Positions 25,544 through 34,131 of a stretch of DNA of 64,000 bases are shown one piece after another; within the stretch, counting starts at the first letter, position 1; each line of letters starts with the position of its first letter. The DNA is from Desulfobulbus oralis (GTDB lineage Bacteria > Desulfobacterota > Desulfobulbia > Desulfobulbales > Desulfobulbaceae). The stretch spans positions 2,550,001 to 2,614,000 of the forward strand of contig NZ_CP021255.1 in NCBI RefSeq assembly GCF_002952055.1. The letters run 5' to 3'. A program made the position numbers and the translations under genes. The notes under the pieces are model-generated. The model was not told the DNA's origin, ran no database searches, and worked only from the letters and a program-made list of their open reading frames with translations.

Positions 25544-25870
25544 TCAGAGGGCAATGCGCTTTTCGGCGGGCAGCTCCGGATTGGGCCGGTACAGGAGCAG
25601 AACCCGGCCGACCACCTGGACGAGTGCCGAACCGCTTTCCCGGGCCAGCTCTGCTGCCGCCTCTTCCCGCTGGATGGGAGCATTCTGTCCGATTTTGATT
25701 TTAATCAGCTCCCGGGTTTTGAAGGCGGCTCTGGTTGCGGCAATCAGGTTGGCGCTCAGGCCTTCCCTGCCGGCCAGCACCACCGGGGCCAGTTCGTGCC
25801 CCAGGCTGCGCAACTGTTTTTTTTGCGGGTTGGTCAATACTGGAGGCTTTGCTGCTTTTGTTTTCGTCAT
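25544..25870 (-). CDS. yhbY: YhbY-type CRM-domain RNA-binding protein
   Basis: The 108-residue protein is a single CRM domain: 'LTNPQKKQLRSLGHEL', 'PVVLAGREGLSANLI', 'LIKIKIGQNAP' and 'VVGRVLLLYRPNPELP'. YhbY binds pre-50S particles. A short Lys/Ala tail precedes the domain. It lies between TraB (15 nt) and rsmI (3 nt). Confidence 0.92.
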   Translation of the reverse strand: MTKTKAAKPPVLTNPQKKQLRSLGHELAPVVLAGREGLSANLIAATRAAFKTRELIKIKIGQNAPIQREEAAAELARESGSALVQVVGRVLLLYRPNPELPAEKRIAL

Positions 25871-25885
25871 GGCAATCAGCCCGAA

Positions 25886-27082
25886 TCAGCCGAAGAGGCT
25901 GGTAAAGATACGGTAGCCGCCTACAAAGGTGCCCAGTGCAGAACCCAGGGTACTGAAGAAGAAGACCAGAAAAATGCGGAGCAGCCGGTTGCGCCACCAG
26001 CCCATGACGGTGCAGATGTCCTGGTGGATCCGCTCGAATTCCCGGACAATGGGCGGGCGGCACATGACCTGGGCAAAGGCGCAGACATAGCCCACGCCAA
26101 TCAGGGGCGTCAGGCTGGTGAAGGGGGCGCCGCAGAAGGCCGCGGCCACGGTGACGGGGTGTGCCCAGGCCAGGGCCGCGCCAATGGCTGCCGGAATGCT
26201 GTTGACCAGAATCCAGTAGAGCGCGTTGGCCTCGAATTGCCCGGCGCCGTGACGGAAGCCGGTTGCCGCCAGCGCCGCCAGAATGAGCAGGGGAATCATC
26301 CAGGCCGCCACTTTCCAGCCCCTGGAGACCGGCAGAACCGTGGTCATTTCCGGGATGGCCGCGCTGTTGTCTCTGGCCATTTGGCGGCAGAGTCCATCCA
26401 GATGGCCGGCGCCCACCACCGCCACGATGCGGCTGCCCTGTGCCTGCCGGATCTGCTCGGACATGTAGATGTCCCGCTCGTCGATCAATACCCTTTTGGC
26501 CTGGGGCAGGGCCTCGCCCAGCTCGGCCATCAGCCCGGCCATGACATCCTGCCTGCGCATGGCGGCCAGCTTGTCCTCGTCCAGCTCGGTTTTTTCAAAG
26601 AACGAGGCGATGAGCGCGGCCAGCAGGTAGCCCTTTTTGAGCCATGGCGTGTTGTGCCAGGCCCGGCGCAGGGTGATGCGCACGTCGCGGTCGCAGAGCA
26701 CCAGGGGAATGTCCAGGGCTTTGGCGCTTTGCGTGGCCTGCAAGAGCTCTGCTCCGGGCGACATGCCGGTCTGGTCGCCCAGCCGCTTTTGGTACGAGGC
26801 GAGAATCAGGTTGGCCAGAAGGGTGCAGAGCTGTTTGCTGCGAATGAGCTGCTTCAGATCCAGCTTTTCCCAGGCCTGGCGGTTGGCCAGTGCCTGATAG
26901 CGGTGCTGATCGAGCTCGACGCAGACACAGTCCGGCCGCTCTGTGGCAATGACCTGCTCGACCAGTTCCCGGGACTGTCTGGACAGATGGGCCGTGCCGA
27001 CCAGTAAAACGCTTTTGCCCGGAATGGCGACGACACGGACATCATCGCCGTATTGCCGGGACGGAAAAGGGGGCTGTGTCAT
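25886..27082 (-). CDS. TraB/PrgY family membrane protein
   Basis: The 398-residue protein starts at ATG 27082, just before the conserved 'VLLVGTAHLSRQSRELVEQV' that opens TraB domains. 'DCVCVELDQHRYQAL', 'PLVLCDRDVRITLRRAW', 'LIDERDIYMSEQI' and 'VAVVGAGHLDGL' are the other family blocks, with the GTAH, E, R and GxGH residues of the proposed hydrolase fold. The C-terminal ~150 residues hold four or five membrane helices. PrgY limits pheromone activity in Enterococcus; in other bacteria the role is unknown. It begins the yhbY-rsmI run. Confidence 0.88.
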   Translation of the reverse strand: MTQPPFPSRQYGDDVRVVAIPGKSVLLVGTAHLSRQSRELVEQVIATERPDCVCVELDQHRYQALANRQAWEKLDLKQLIRSKQLCTLLANLILASYQKRLGDQTGMSPGAELLQATQSAKALDIPLVLCDRDVRITLRRAWHNTPWLKKGYLLAALIASFFEKTELDEDKLAAMRRQDVMAGLMAELGEALPQAKRVLIDERDIYMSEQIRQAQGSRIVAVVGAGHLDGLCRQMARDNSAAIPEMTTVLPVSRGWKVAAWMIPLLILAALAATGFRHGAGQFEANALYWILVNSIPAAIGAALAWAHPVTVAAAFCGAPFTSLTPLIGVGYVCAFAQVMCRPPIVREFERIHQDICTVMGWWRNRLLRIFLVFFFSTLGSALGTFVGGYRIFTSLFG

Positions 27083-27142
27083 GGCTGCTGTATGGAAAAG
27101 CGGGAAAGGACGCCGGGCATCAGAGCTTCGGGAGAAAAGGCA

Positions 27143-27173
27143 AACTGCCGTGGCCCGGGTGGTCACGGCAGTT
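27143..27173 (-). terminator. Terminator of mltD
   Basis: AACTGCCGTG (27143-27152) pairs with CACGGCAGTT (27164-27173). On the minus strand it follows the mltD stop by 40 nt and leads into TGCCTTTTCTC. It separates mltD from the TraB gene. Confidence 0.65.
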
Positions 27174-27213
27174 GAAAAAAATTCAAGACTGCCAAAACGG
27201 ACAGGAGTCCGGC

Positions 27214-29112
27214 TCAGCTCTTTCTGACCAGCAGACGGTTGCCCACCTCGATCTTGCTGGAAGACAGCTTGTTCCACTTTTTGAGCTGCTCCACGCTGAT
27301 GCCGCTCTTGCGGGCAATGGCCTGCATGGAGTCGCCCTTCTGCACCACATACCAGGATTTGGGCGCCGCTTTCTTGCCGGCGACCGGCTGCTTGACCGCG
27401 GTTTTGCTGGCCACGGTAACGGCGACTGCCTGTTTGCCGGCTGTCTTGTGCTGGCTCACCAGGGCCTTTGTCGTCTCGGGGCCTTGCTGCGTTTGGATCT
27501 TGCTAGCCAGCTGAGTCGCCGCGGCTTTGGCCCAACCCTGCACGGCCACAGGCTTTGCAGGAGCGGCGCTGGTTTTGGCTGCACTGGTCAGGGCGAGTGT
27601 GACGCCTCTGGCCGCCGGGGCGGCGCCCTGCCCCTTGTACAGGGCGAGTTGCTGGCCAATCCGAAGATCGTTCTTCTGACCGAGCCCGTTCCATTTTCTG
27701 AGCTGTTCGACGCTGACCCCGTGCCTGCTGGCAATGGCGTGCAGGGTGTCGCCCTTTTTCACATGATAGCTCTGCCGGGCGCCCGGGCGGATGCCGGCCA
27801 CCCTGGCCGGACCCGCCTGCCTCTTGTTTTTGGCCAGGAGCACGCTGCTCGCCGCCACTGGAATCTGCAGACGCTGGCCAACCTGCAGGCTGGAGACCCG
27901 CAGCCGGTTCGCCTGCAACAGCTCGGTCATGCGAATCTTGTACTGCCGGCTGATGGCGTTCAATGTCTCGCCTTTTTTGACAACATGGGTGGCGTAAGCA
28001 GCCGCGTGACGCGGGGCGGATGCCGGGGCCGGACGGCGCTGCAGCCTGTCTATATTGGCCAGCACAACCTTGCTGCTGCCTACGGGCACCCTAAGCGCAT
28101 ATTTCTGCCGGGGCGGAGTCTGGCTCCGCAGCAGCTCGTTGTTCAGAGCGCGCAGGTGCCGAAGCGGGGCGCCGGTCGTCTCGGCCACCGCGCCCAGGCT
28201 GGTGTTGCCGGGCACATGGACCACCTCGTAGCTGGGAGACGCTTCGTAATCGATGTCGTCAAAGCCGTAGGCCGTGGGGTTGCGGGCAATGATGATGGCG
28301 GCAATGAGTTTCGGCACGTAGCGTTTGGTTTCGGCGTACAGCGCATCCGTGGCTGCGAGTTCCCAGAAATTGTTGGTACCGCCATCCCGAATCGCCTGCT
28401 CGACCTTGCCTTCCCCGGTGTTGTAGGCTGCCACGGCCAGGTGCCAGTCGCCAAACTGACGGTAGAGCTTGTCCAGGTAACGCACCGCCGCCCTGGTGGC
28501 CTTGGCCGGCTCCCGGCGCTCATCCACCCAGGAGTTGATAGCCAGATTGTAGCGCCGGCCCGTGGCTGGCATAAACTGCCACAGACCTCCGGCTCCGGCT
28601 CGGGAGACGGCGGAGGGGTTGCAGCCCGATTCGATCATGGCGAGGTAGGCCAGTTCCCGGGGCAAACCCGCCGCGCTCAGTTCCTTTTCAATCACCGGCA
28701 TATAGCGGGCGGAGCGGGCCAGCCAGCGGGCGAACATGTCGTGCTGCCGGCCCTGAAACAGGTCCAGGTAATAACTGACCTGCCGGTTGACCAGCACGGG
28801 AAAATCATAATCAGACAGGACGTAGCCGCTTGGGATGGCCGTGCCGGAGCCGGGCTCGCCGACACTTTGCCAGGCGCCCAGACGGTCGAGTTCGGCGATT
28901 TCCTCACCCGCGCTTTCTTCTGGTTCGGACAGGGTGGATTCGACCTCTTCCTCATCGTCGGCGGGCAGGGCATAGGCCTTGCTGTGCTTGAATGCTTCCC
29001 CCTGCAGCGGGCTGGGCTGGCCTGCCGTTTTGTGATGGGAGGAGCAGGAGGTCAGAAGAAAAAACGAGCAGAGCACAGCTGTGCAGCACAGATTTCTTCG
29101 CGAAAGTCTCAT
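27214..29112 (-). CDS. mltD: Membrane-bound lytic murein transglycosylase D with LysM repeats
   Basis: The 632-residue lipoprotein has signal 'VLCSFFLLTSC' with Cys23 as lipid anchor. The family 1 lytic transglycosylase domain holds catalytic Glu161 in 'YLAMIESGCNPSAVSRAG', then 'GLWQFMPATGRRYNL' and 'WHLAVAAYNTGEGKVEQAI'. Three clear LysM modules follow ('VVKKGETLNAISRQYKI', 'HVKKGDTLHAIASRHGV', 'VQKGDSMQAIARKSGI'), with a degenerate one between the catalytic domain and the first. A long Ala/Lys linker separates the second and third. It cleaves peptidoglycan to 1,6-anhydroMurNAc fragments, which the murU-amgK pair could help recycle. Start at 29112 is set by the signal peptide. Confidence 0.93.
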   Translation of the reverse strand: MRLSRRNLCCTAVLCSFFLLTSCSSHHKTAGQPSPLQGEAFKHSKAYALPADDEEEVESTLSEPEESAGEEIAELDRLGAWQSVGEPGSGTAIPSGYVLSDYDFPVLVNRQVSYYLDLFQGRQHDMFARWLARSARYMPVIEKELSAAGLPRELAYLAMIESGCNPSAVSRAGAGGLWQFMPATGRRYNLAINSWVDERREPAKATRAAVRYLDKLYRQFGDWHLAVAAYNTGEGKVEQAIRDGGTNNFWELAATDALYAETKRYVPKLIAAIIIARNPTAYGFDDIDYEASPSYEVVHVPGNTSLGAVAETTGAPLRHLRALNNELLRSQTPPRQKYALRVPVGSSKVVLANIDRLQRRPAPASAPRHAAAYATHVVKKGETLNAISRQYKIRMTELLQANRLRVSSLQVGQRLQIPVAASSVLLAKNKRQAGPARVAGIRPGARQSYHVKKGDTLHAIASRHGVSVEQLRKWNGLGQKNDLRIGQQLALYKGQGAAPAARGVTLALTSAAKTSAAPAKPVAVQGWAKAAATQLASKIQTQQGPETTKALVSQHKTAGKQAVAVTVASKTAVKQPVAGKKAAPKSWYVVQKGDSMQAIARKSGISVEQLKKWNKLSSSKIEVGNRLLVRKS

Positions 29113-29453
29113 GGGAAGCAGCTTGCTGATGATATTGTATAACGTGTTAAAATAATTACACTTGTTTATAAACAATCAGGATAATGACAGCAACATGGCG
29201 GTAAACTGAACATTTGTATCATATCAGCAGAGGGAAATGCAAGAAAAAGCGGCTGAAAGAGACTCGGCGGGAGCTTTTTCAGGAGGGTCTGATTTCGGAG
29301 CCTGTACGCAGCCGCCCTGCCGGCCGTGCCTGGCGTGCTCTGTACGCACAGGGCTGTTCACGCTTCCCAACTCGGCGCGATCAGCGTAATTGTGGAACGA
29401 GGCAACGCCGGGCTTGCCGGAAGGGCCCCAGTTTTTCGTGTCCCCTGGCTTAT
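29113..29453. other. Intergenic region, no gene recognised
   Basis: This 341-nt stretch lies between mltD and the IS1182-like element. The first ~60 nt are AT-rich and contain TTATACAAT-like minus-strand -10 candidates for mltD. The rest is GC-rich without a convincing reading frame; it may be a remnant of what the insertion sequence interrupted. Confidence 0.5.
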
Positions 29454-30950
29454 CAGCCCGTTGAAAAAGTCTTCAGGCAAGGCATAATGATGCACAGGCG
29501 ATCAAACTTTGTCGAGGAGGCAGTATGAGTCCTGGTCGGAGGCAGGCAGAGCAGAAGAGCATGTGGCTGACCTATGATCAGCTGCCCCAGAGTCAGGGGC
29601 ATGTCTTTTACGAGCGGCTGCAGAAGCTCCTGCACCAGAAAGCATTTGACGCCTTCCTCGAACAGCTCTGTGCGCCCTTTTACGCCGAAAAGCTCGGCCG
29701 CCGGTCCATCCCGCCGGGCCGCTATTTCCGCATGCTTTTGATCGGCTACTTCGAGGGCATCGACTCTGAACGCGGCATCTGCTGGCGCTGTAGCGATTCC
29801 CTTTCTCTGCGCGAATTCCTCGGGCTCGGCCCCACCGAATCCGTGCCTGATCACTCCTCCCTGTGCCGCATCCGGGGGCGTCTGCCGCTGGAAGTGCATC
29901 ACGAAATGTTTGTCTTTGTGCTGCGGATTTTGGAGCAGGCCAAGCTGCTCAACGGGAAATACCTGGGGATCGACGCCTCTAGCATGGAGGCGAATGCTGC
30001 CATGAAGAGCATTGTCCGTCGGGATACGGGTGAAACGTATCAGGAAATGCTTGAACGCCTGGCTGAAGAGAGCGGCATCAGGACGCCAACCAGGGCGGAG
30101 TTGATCGCCTTTGACCGCAAGCGCCAGGGCAGAAAGACCTCCAACAAGGACTGGCAATCGAGCACCGATGAGGATGCGCGCATAGCCAAACTCAAGGATG
30201 GCCGCACCCACATGGCGTACAGACCTGAGCATGTGGTTGATCTGGAATCCGGGGCGGTAGTTTCTGCGGTGATACACCCTGCGGATCAGGGCGATACCAC
30301 AACGCTTGCCACCACACTTGACGACGCCCAGGCCAAGCTGTGCGCGGTCAGGGACAAGGAAGGAGCGCCCGGCATTGACGAGCCCTTTGCTCTGGTGGCG
30401 GACAAGGGCTATCACAGCCGGAACGTGCTGAAGGATTTGCCGGATTCCTGCACAAGCCAGATCATTGAAGCGGCGCACAAGGGGCGATTGCGCTGGAAAG
30501 GCGACATGGATGCCCGGGATGCGGTGTACGGGAACCGTGGCCGGCTGAAATTCGAAAAGGGCAAGGCGCTTTTGCGGGCGCGGGGCGAGTGGGTGGAGCG
30601 CAGCTTTGCCCACTGTCTTGAGCGGGGCGGCATGCGGCGGGTGCATCTTCGCGGGCTGGCCAATGTGGAGAAGCGCTACATTATTCATGTTGCGGGGTTC
30701 AATTTGGGGATTCTGTTGCGGGCCCTGTTTGGTTTTGGCAGCCCCAGGGCTGGGCCGATGCCCCTGCAGCACTGCTTTTTGCCCGAATCGGCAACCTGAA
30801 CCTGCTTATATTGGTCATTTGGCTGCCGAATACGGCTGATGCTCCGGATTGTGCCATGATGGTCATTTCGAGATGGCACAACTGACACGCAGAGGCACAA
30901 TCGCCAACTTTGTGTCCCCTTCGAAAAATTAACCTTTCTTTAACGGGCTG
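29454..30950 (+). mobile_element. IS1182-like insertion sequence, complete
   Basis: The element is 1497 bp. The ends are CAGCCCGTTGAAAAAGTC (29454) and the inverse of CAGCCCGTTAAAGAAAGG (30950), an imperfect inverted repeat. It carries one intact transposase. Target duplication could not be identified. Its left 410 bp recur, truncated, at 3417-3827, and its right end at 5143-5185. Confidence 0.85.
29525..30799 (+). CDS. IS1182/IS5-superfamily DDE transposase
   Basis: The 424-residue protein has an N-terminal DUF772-type domain ('PPGRYFRMLLIGYFEGID', 'RGICWRCSDSLSLREFL', 'ESVPDHSSLCRIRGRLP'). The DDE core has first Asp in 'KYLGIDASSMEANAA', second in 'FALVADKGYHSRN', and Glu in 'RGEWVERSFAHCLERGG'. 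'GLANVEKRYIIHVAGFNL' closes the domain. GAGG precedes ATG 29525. The frame is unbroken, so it is likely active and could mobilise the fragments elsewhere in the window. Confidence 0.88.
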   Translation: MSPGRRQAEQKSMWLTYDQLPQSQGHVFYERLQKLLHQKAFDAFLEQLCAPFYAEKLGRRSIPPGRYFRMLLIGYFEGIDSERGICWRCSDSLSLREFLGLGPTESVPDHSSLCRIRGRLPLEVHHEMFVFVLRILEQAKLLNGKYLGIDASSMEANAAMKSIVRRDTGETYQEMLERLAEESGIRTPTRAELIAFDRKRQGRKTSNKDWQSSTDEDARIAKLKDGRTHMAYRPEHVVDLESGAVVSAVIHPADQGDTTTLATTLDDAQAKLCAVRDKEGAPGIDEPFALVADKGYHSRNVLKDLPDSCTSQIIEAAHKGRLRWKGDMDARDAVYGNRGRLKFEKGKALLRARGEWVERSFAHCLERGGMRRVHLRGLANVEKRYIIHVAGFNLGILLRALFGFGSPRAGPMPLQHCFLPESAT

Positions 30951-31388
30951 CTGGAGCAGGTCCGCTGTTCCGACTTCTCGAAGCCCATCGGCCAGTTCCC
31001 GCAAATCCTCCCGTGGGCGCCTCCTGTCTGCCGCCGCCTCCGCAGGAGAGCCCTCCCAGGGGCCAGCTCGCGCCCCGGGTGTGAAGCCAGTGGCGGGTAC
31101 AAGGCAGCAACAGCACGGCAGATGCCAGCAGGAAGTGCCCTGCACTTCGCCTGGGTCTGAGTCTCGGTCGCGCTTTGCCGAGGGATCCCATGCGTGGCCT
31201 CGCGTCAAGTCCTGCGGGCCGCGCCGCAGCTTGCGGATTCCAGGAAAAACTGGACAAGGGCCGGAAAATTCCTGTGTCGTCATCGCCTGCCTCGCCTTGC
31301 CAGGGAGGCACAGCGCACCGGGCCGGCCCGTTTCGTAAACCGGCAGCCTGTAGTACAGTGCCGGGGAGCCCTGACAGAGGAGAACAAC
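30951..31388. other. Intergenic region, no gene recognised
   Basis: This 438-nt GC-rich stretch lies between the IS1182-like element and larB. The minus strand shows a lipoprotein-signal-like piece ('FLLASAVLLLPC', near 31130-31100) and, in another frame, 'RELADGLREVG' near the IS end, as if a gene had decayed after the insertion. No intact frame can be supported. Confidence 0.4.
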
Positions 31389-32150
31389 ATGAACGAGGCA
31401 TCCCTGCTGACCCTGCTGACCCAGGTACGGGCTGGCGCGCTCAGCCCCGATGAGGCCCTGGCGCGGCTGCGCCTTTTGCCGGTGCAGGAACTGGACGGCG
31501 TCCGGCTGGACCATCACCGCCGCCTGCGTACCGGCCTGCCCGAGGCGGTATTGGGCGCATCCAAGACCGTAGCCCAACTGGTGCGCATCCTGCGCGCCAT
31601 GCTGGCACAACAGGATGTGGCGCTGGCCACGAGAGTCGCCCCAGAAAAGGCGGAGGCGGTCTGTCGCGAGCTCAGCGGGCTCTCGTACCACGCGGAGGCC
31701 CGCATCCTGAGCGGCAATGAGCAGTACGTCAAAGCAGCGGGCGAGGGCCTTATTACCATCGTCACCGCCGGCACCTCGGACATTCCGGTGGCCGAGGAGG
31801 CGCGGGTGACACTGAGTCTGTTCGGCCACGAGACGCAGTGCGTGTATGACGCCGGCGTGGCGGGCATCCACCGCATTCTGGCCCAGGCGGATCTCCTGCA
31901 GGAAAGCCGGGTGGTCATCGTGATAGCGGGGATGGAAGGCGCGCTGCCTTCGGTGGTGGCAGGTCTCACGCCGGCCCCGGTCATCGCCGTGCCGACCAGC
32001 GTGGGCTATGGCGCAGGCGCAGGCGGCGCTGCCGCGCTTCTGGGCATGCTCAACAGTTGCGCACCGGGACTTGCGGTCGTGAACATCGACAACGGCTTCG
32101 GGGCGGCCTGCATGGCAGCCGCCATCAACCGGCCGGCAAAGCGGCGCTAA
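31389..32150 (+). CDS. larB: LarB-type carboxylase/hydrolase for nickel-pincer cofactor
   Basis: The 253-residue protein is PurE-like in its C-terminal half: 'LITIVTAGTSDIPVAEEAR', 'GHETQCVYDAGVAGIHRIL', 'VIAGMEGALPSVVAGL' and 'VIAVPTSVGYGAGAGG'. The N-terminal 'LDHHRRLRTGLPEAVLGASK' and 'SYHAEARILSG' are LarB-specific. LarB carboxylates and hydrolyses nicotinic acid adenine dinucleotide, the first step to the nickel-pincer nucleotide of lactate racemase-type enzymes. GAGGAGAAC precedes ATG 31389. LarC, LarE and LarA are not in the window. Confidence 0.92.
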   Translation: MNEASLLTLLTQVRAGALSPDEALARLRLLPVQELDGVRLDHHRRLRTGLPEAVLGASKTVAQLVRILRAMLAQQDVALATRVAPEKAEAVCRELSGLSYHAEARILSGNEQYVKAAGEGLITIVTAGTSDIPVAEEARVTLSLFGHETQCVYDAGVAGIHRILAQADLLQESRVVIVIAGMEGALPSVVAGLTPAPVIAVPTSVGYGAGAGGAAALLGMLNSCAPGLAVVNIDNGFGAACMAAAINRPAKRR

Positions 32151-32265
32151 CCCGGCCGCTGCCCAGTGCCGCGAAAAGGCAAAAAAATCCGGCCGCATTG
32201 CAGCAGTCCGGTCGTGCCGACAGCAATGGCCGGGCCTTCAACACAAATCCAGCAAGGAGCAAAGC

Positions 32266-33873
32266 ATGGACGACATGAACAAGCTTTTCCCGGCCGGGCC
32301 GGAAGCCGTGCCGGCGGCGTATCGGCTGCCGGACCTAGTGGAGCAGCGAGAGTATCTGGTGGCTGGCAAGCTGCGCAACTGGAACGGCCCCTTTCAGGAG
32401 GTTCTCTCACCCATCGGCGTGCAGGGGCAGCCCACGGTTATCGGCCGCTATCCGCTGCAAGGCGAAGAGGAGGCATTGGCAGCTCTGGACGCCGCGGCCC
32501 GGGCCTATGACCACGGCCGTGGTTCCTGGCCGACCTGCGGCGTGGAGGAACGGATCCGCTGCATGGCCGGATTTGCCGCGGGCATGAAGGAGCGGCGGGA
32601 GGAAATCGTGCGGCTCATCATGTGGGAAATCGGCAAAAGCCTAGAGGATGCGGGCAAGGAATTCGACCGCACGGTGGACTACATCGTGGCGACCATCGAT
32701 GCGCTGAAAAACCTGGACCGCCTGTCCTCCCGCTTTGTGATCGAGGAAGGCGTGGTGGGCCAGATCCGCCGTGCCCCCCTGGGCGTGGTGCTCTGCATGG
32801 GGCCCTTCAACTATCCTCTGAACGAGACCTTTACCACCCTGATTCCGGCGCTCATCATGGGCAACACCGTGGTTTTCAAGCCGCCGAAACTGGGTGTTCT
32901 GCTGCACCGGCCCCTTCTGGAGCTGTTCCAAAGCTGCTTCCCGGCAGGGGTGGTCAACACGGTCTACGGCAGCGGCCGGCAGGTCGTCGGCCCGCTCATG
33001 GCCTCGGGGCGGGTGGATGTGTTGGCTTTTATCGGCAGCAGCAAGGCCGCGGACGCCATCAAAAAGCAGCATCCGAAACCGCACCGGCTGCGCTGTGCGC
33101 TGGGACTGGAGGCGAAAAATCCGGCCATCGTGCTGCCGGACGCGGATCTGGAGGCCACGGTCAGGGAATGTGTGCAGGGGGCGCTGTCCTTCAATGGCCA
33201 GCGCTGCACTGCGCTCAAGATGCTCTTTGTGCACAGGAGCATTGCAGACCTTTTTGTCGGCAGACTCTGCACTGCGGTAAACAGCCTGAAGCCTGGCATG
33301 CCCTGGGATGAGGGCGTGCAGATTACGCCGCTGCCGGAGCCCGACAAATGCGGCTGGCTCACCGAACTGATCGAGGATGCCAAAGCCCATGGGGCCAGGG
33401 TGATGAATGCGGGCGGCGGCGAGGTGGCCGGCACTTTGCTGCGACCCGCGGTGCTGTATCCGGTGAACGATGCAATGCAGTTGTACCGCGTGGAGCAGTT
33501 CGGGCCCCTGGTGCCGGTTGCGGTCTTCGACGACCTGGAGGAACCGCTGGACTATGTGGTGGCCTCGGACTACGGTCAGCAGCTCAGCATCTTTGGCCGC
33601 GATCCCAGACAACTGGCCGGGCTGATCGACCGCCTGACCAATCAGGTCTGCCGGGTGAACCTGAACAGCCAGTGCCAGCGGGGGCCGGATTCGTTTCCGT
33701 TTACCGGTCGCAAGGATTCGGCGGAAGGCACGCTCTCGGTCTCCGATGCACTCAGGGTCTTCAGCATCCGCACCCTGGTGGCTGCCAAGGGCACGGAGGC
33801 CAACCGGGAAATCCTCTCCCGTATCGTCCGCGGACGGGAATCCACCTTCCTGTCCACGGATTTTATTCTCTAG
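32266..33873 (+). CDS. gapN: GapN-type NADP-dependent glyceraldehyde-3-phosphate dehydrogenase
   Basis: The 535-residue aldehyde dehydrogenase-fold enzyme has catalytic Cys314 in 'SFNGQRCTALKMLFV' and Glu282 in 'ALGLEAKNPAIVLPD'. Other family blocks are 'GVVLCMGPFNYPLNETF', 'ALIMGNTVVFKPPKLG' and 'VEQFGPLVPVAVFDD'. The 'NSQCQRGPDSFPFTGRKDSA' region is typical of the non-phosphorylating GAPDH branch. It would oxidise G3P directly to 3-phosphoglycerate with NADPH formation. It lies 115 nt after larB without a visible terminator, so they may be co-transcribed. A broader aldehyde dehydrogenase role cannot be excluded. Confidence 0.82.
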   Translation: MDDMNKLFPAGPEAVPAAYRLPDLVEQREYLVAGKLRNWNGPFQEVLSPIGVQGQPTVIGRYPLQGEEEALAALDAAARAYDHGRGSWPTCGVEERIRCMAGFAAGMKERREEIVRLIMWEIGKSLEDAGKEFDRTVDYIVATIDALKNLDRLSSRFVIEEGVVGQIRRAPLGVVLCMGPFNYPLNETFTTLIPALIMGNTVVFKPPKLGVLLHRPLLELFQSCFPAGVVNTVYGSGRQVVGPLMASGRVDVLAFIGSSKAADAIKKQHPKPHRLRCALGLEAKNPAIVLPDADLEATVRECVQGALSFNGQRCTALKMLFVHRSIADLFVGRLCTAVNSLKPGMPWDEGVQITPLPEPDKCGWLTELIEDAKAHGARVMNAGGGEVAGTLLRPAVLYPVNDAMQLYRVEQFGPLVPVAVFDDLEEPLDYVVASDYGQQLSIFGRDPRQLAGLIDRLTNQVCRVNLNSQCQRGPDSFPFTGRKDSAEGTLSVSDALRVFSIRTLVAAKGTEANREILSRIVRGRESTFLSTDFIL

Positions 33874-34006
33874 GCCCGGGGGCCTTTTGCCCGCCGGAGA
33901 GAGGCGCAGGCTTAAACGCTGCCCTGCCGCCCGGCACCCAGGAGGTACCGCGCCTGCCGGCAGCCGTTTCATGCAGACTGCCGGCAGCGCCTGTGGCGTC
34001 CACGCT

Positions 34007-34120
34007 CTATTGACCCTGCCGCTTTTTCCGGTCGCGCAGGCGGCGGAGCCGGTTGCCAAGCACCGCGCCGATAAGCAGAGAACCCACGATGATCAGAAAG
34101 GTATAAAAAAGGCCAAACAC
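34007..34120 (-). CDS. 37-residue single-span membrane peptide
   Basis: This short frame starts with GTG at 34120, preceded by AGGAGG at 6 nt, 11 nt after the stop of the PEP-synthase-like gene. It encodes one hydrophobic helix ('LFYTFLIIVGSLLIGAVLG') and an Arg/Lys-rich tail ('NRLRRLRDRKKRQGQ'), a positive-inside topology. It is unusually well supported for its size by the ribosome-binding site and spacing. It is the last gene of the sensor/PEP-synthase run. No family is recognised. Confidence 0.55.
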   Translation of the reverse strand: MFGLFYTFLIIVGSLLIGAVLGNRLRRLRDRKKRQGQ

Positions 34121-34131
34121 CCTGCCCTCCT

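Noticed and set aside
23042-27007. Plus-strand open frame of more than 1300 codons
   Set aside because: It runs antisense or out of frame through der, suhB, rsmI, yhbY and TraB, all of which have clear family motifs. It is a GC-rich artefact.
29440-30965. Target-site duplication around the complete IS1182-like element
   Set aside because: Left flank (GGCTTAT) and right flank (CTGGAGC) do not match.
30940-31401. Candidate gene on the minus strand upstream of larB
   Set aside because: Protein-like pieces fall in different frames, with no start signal or family. It is listed as an empty region.
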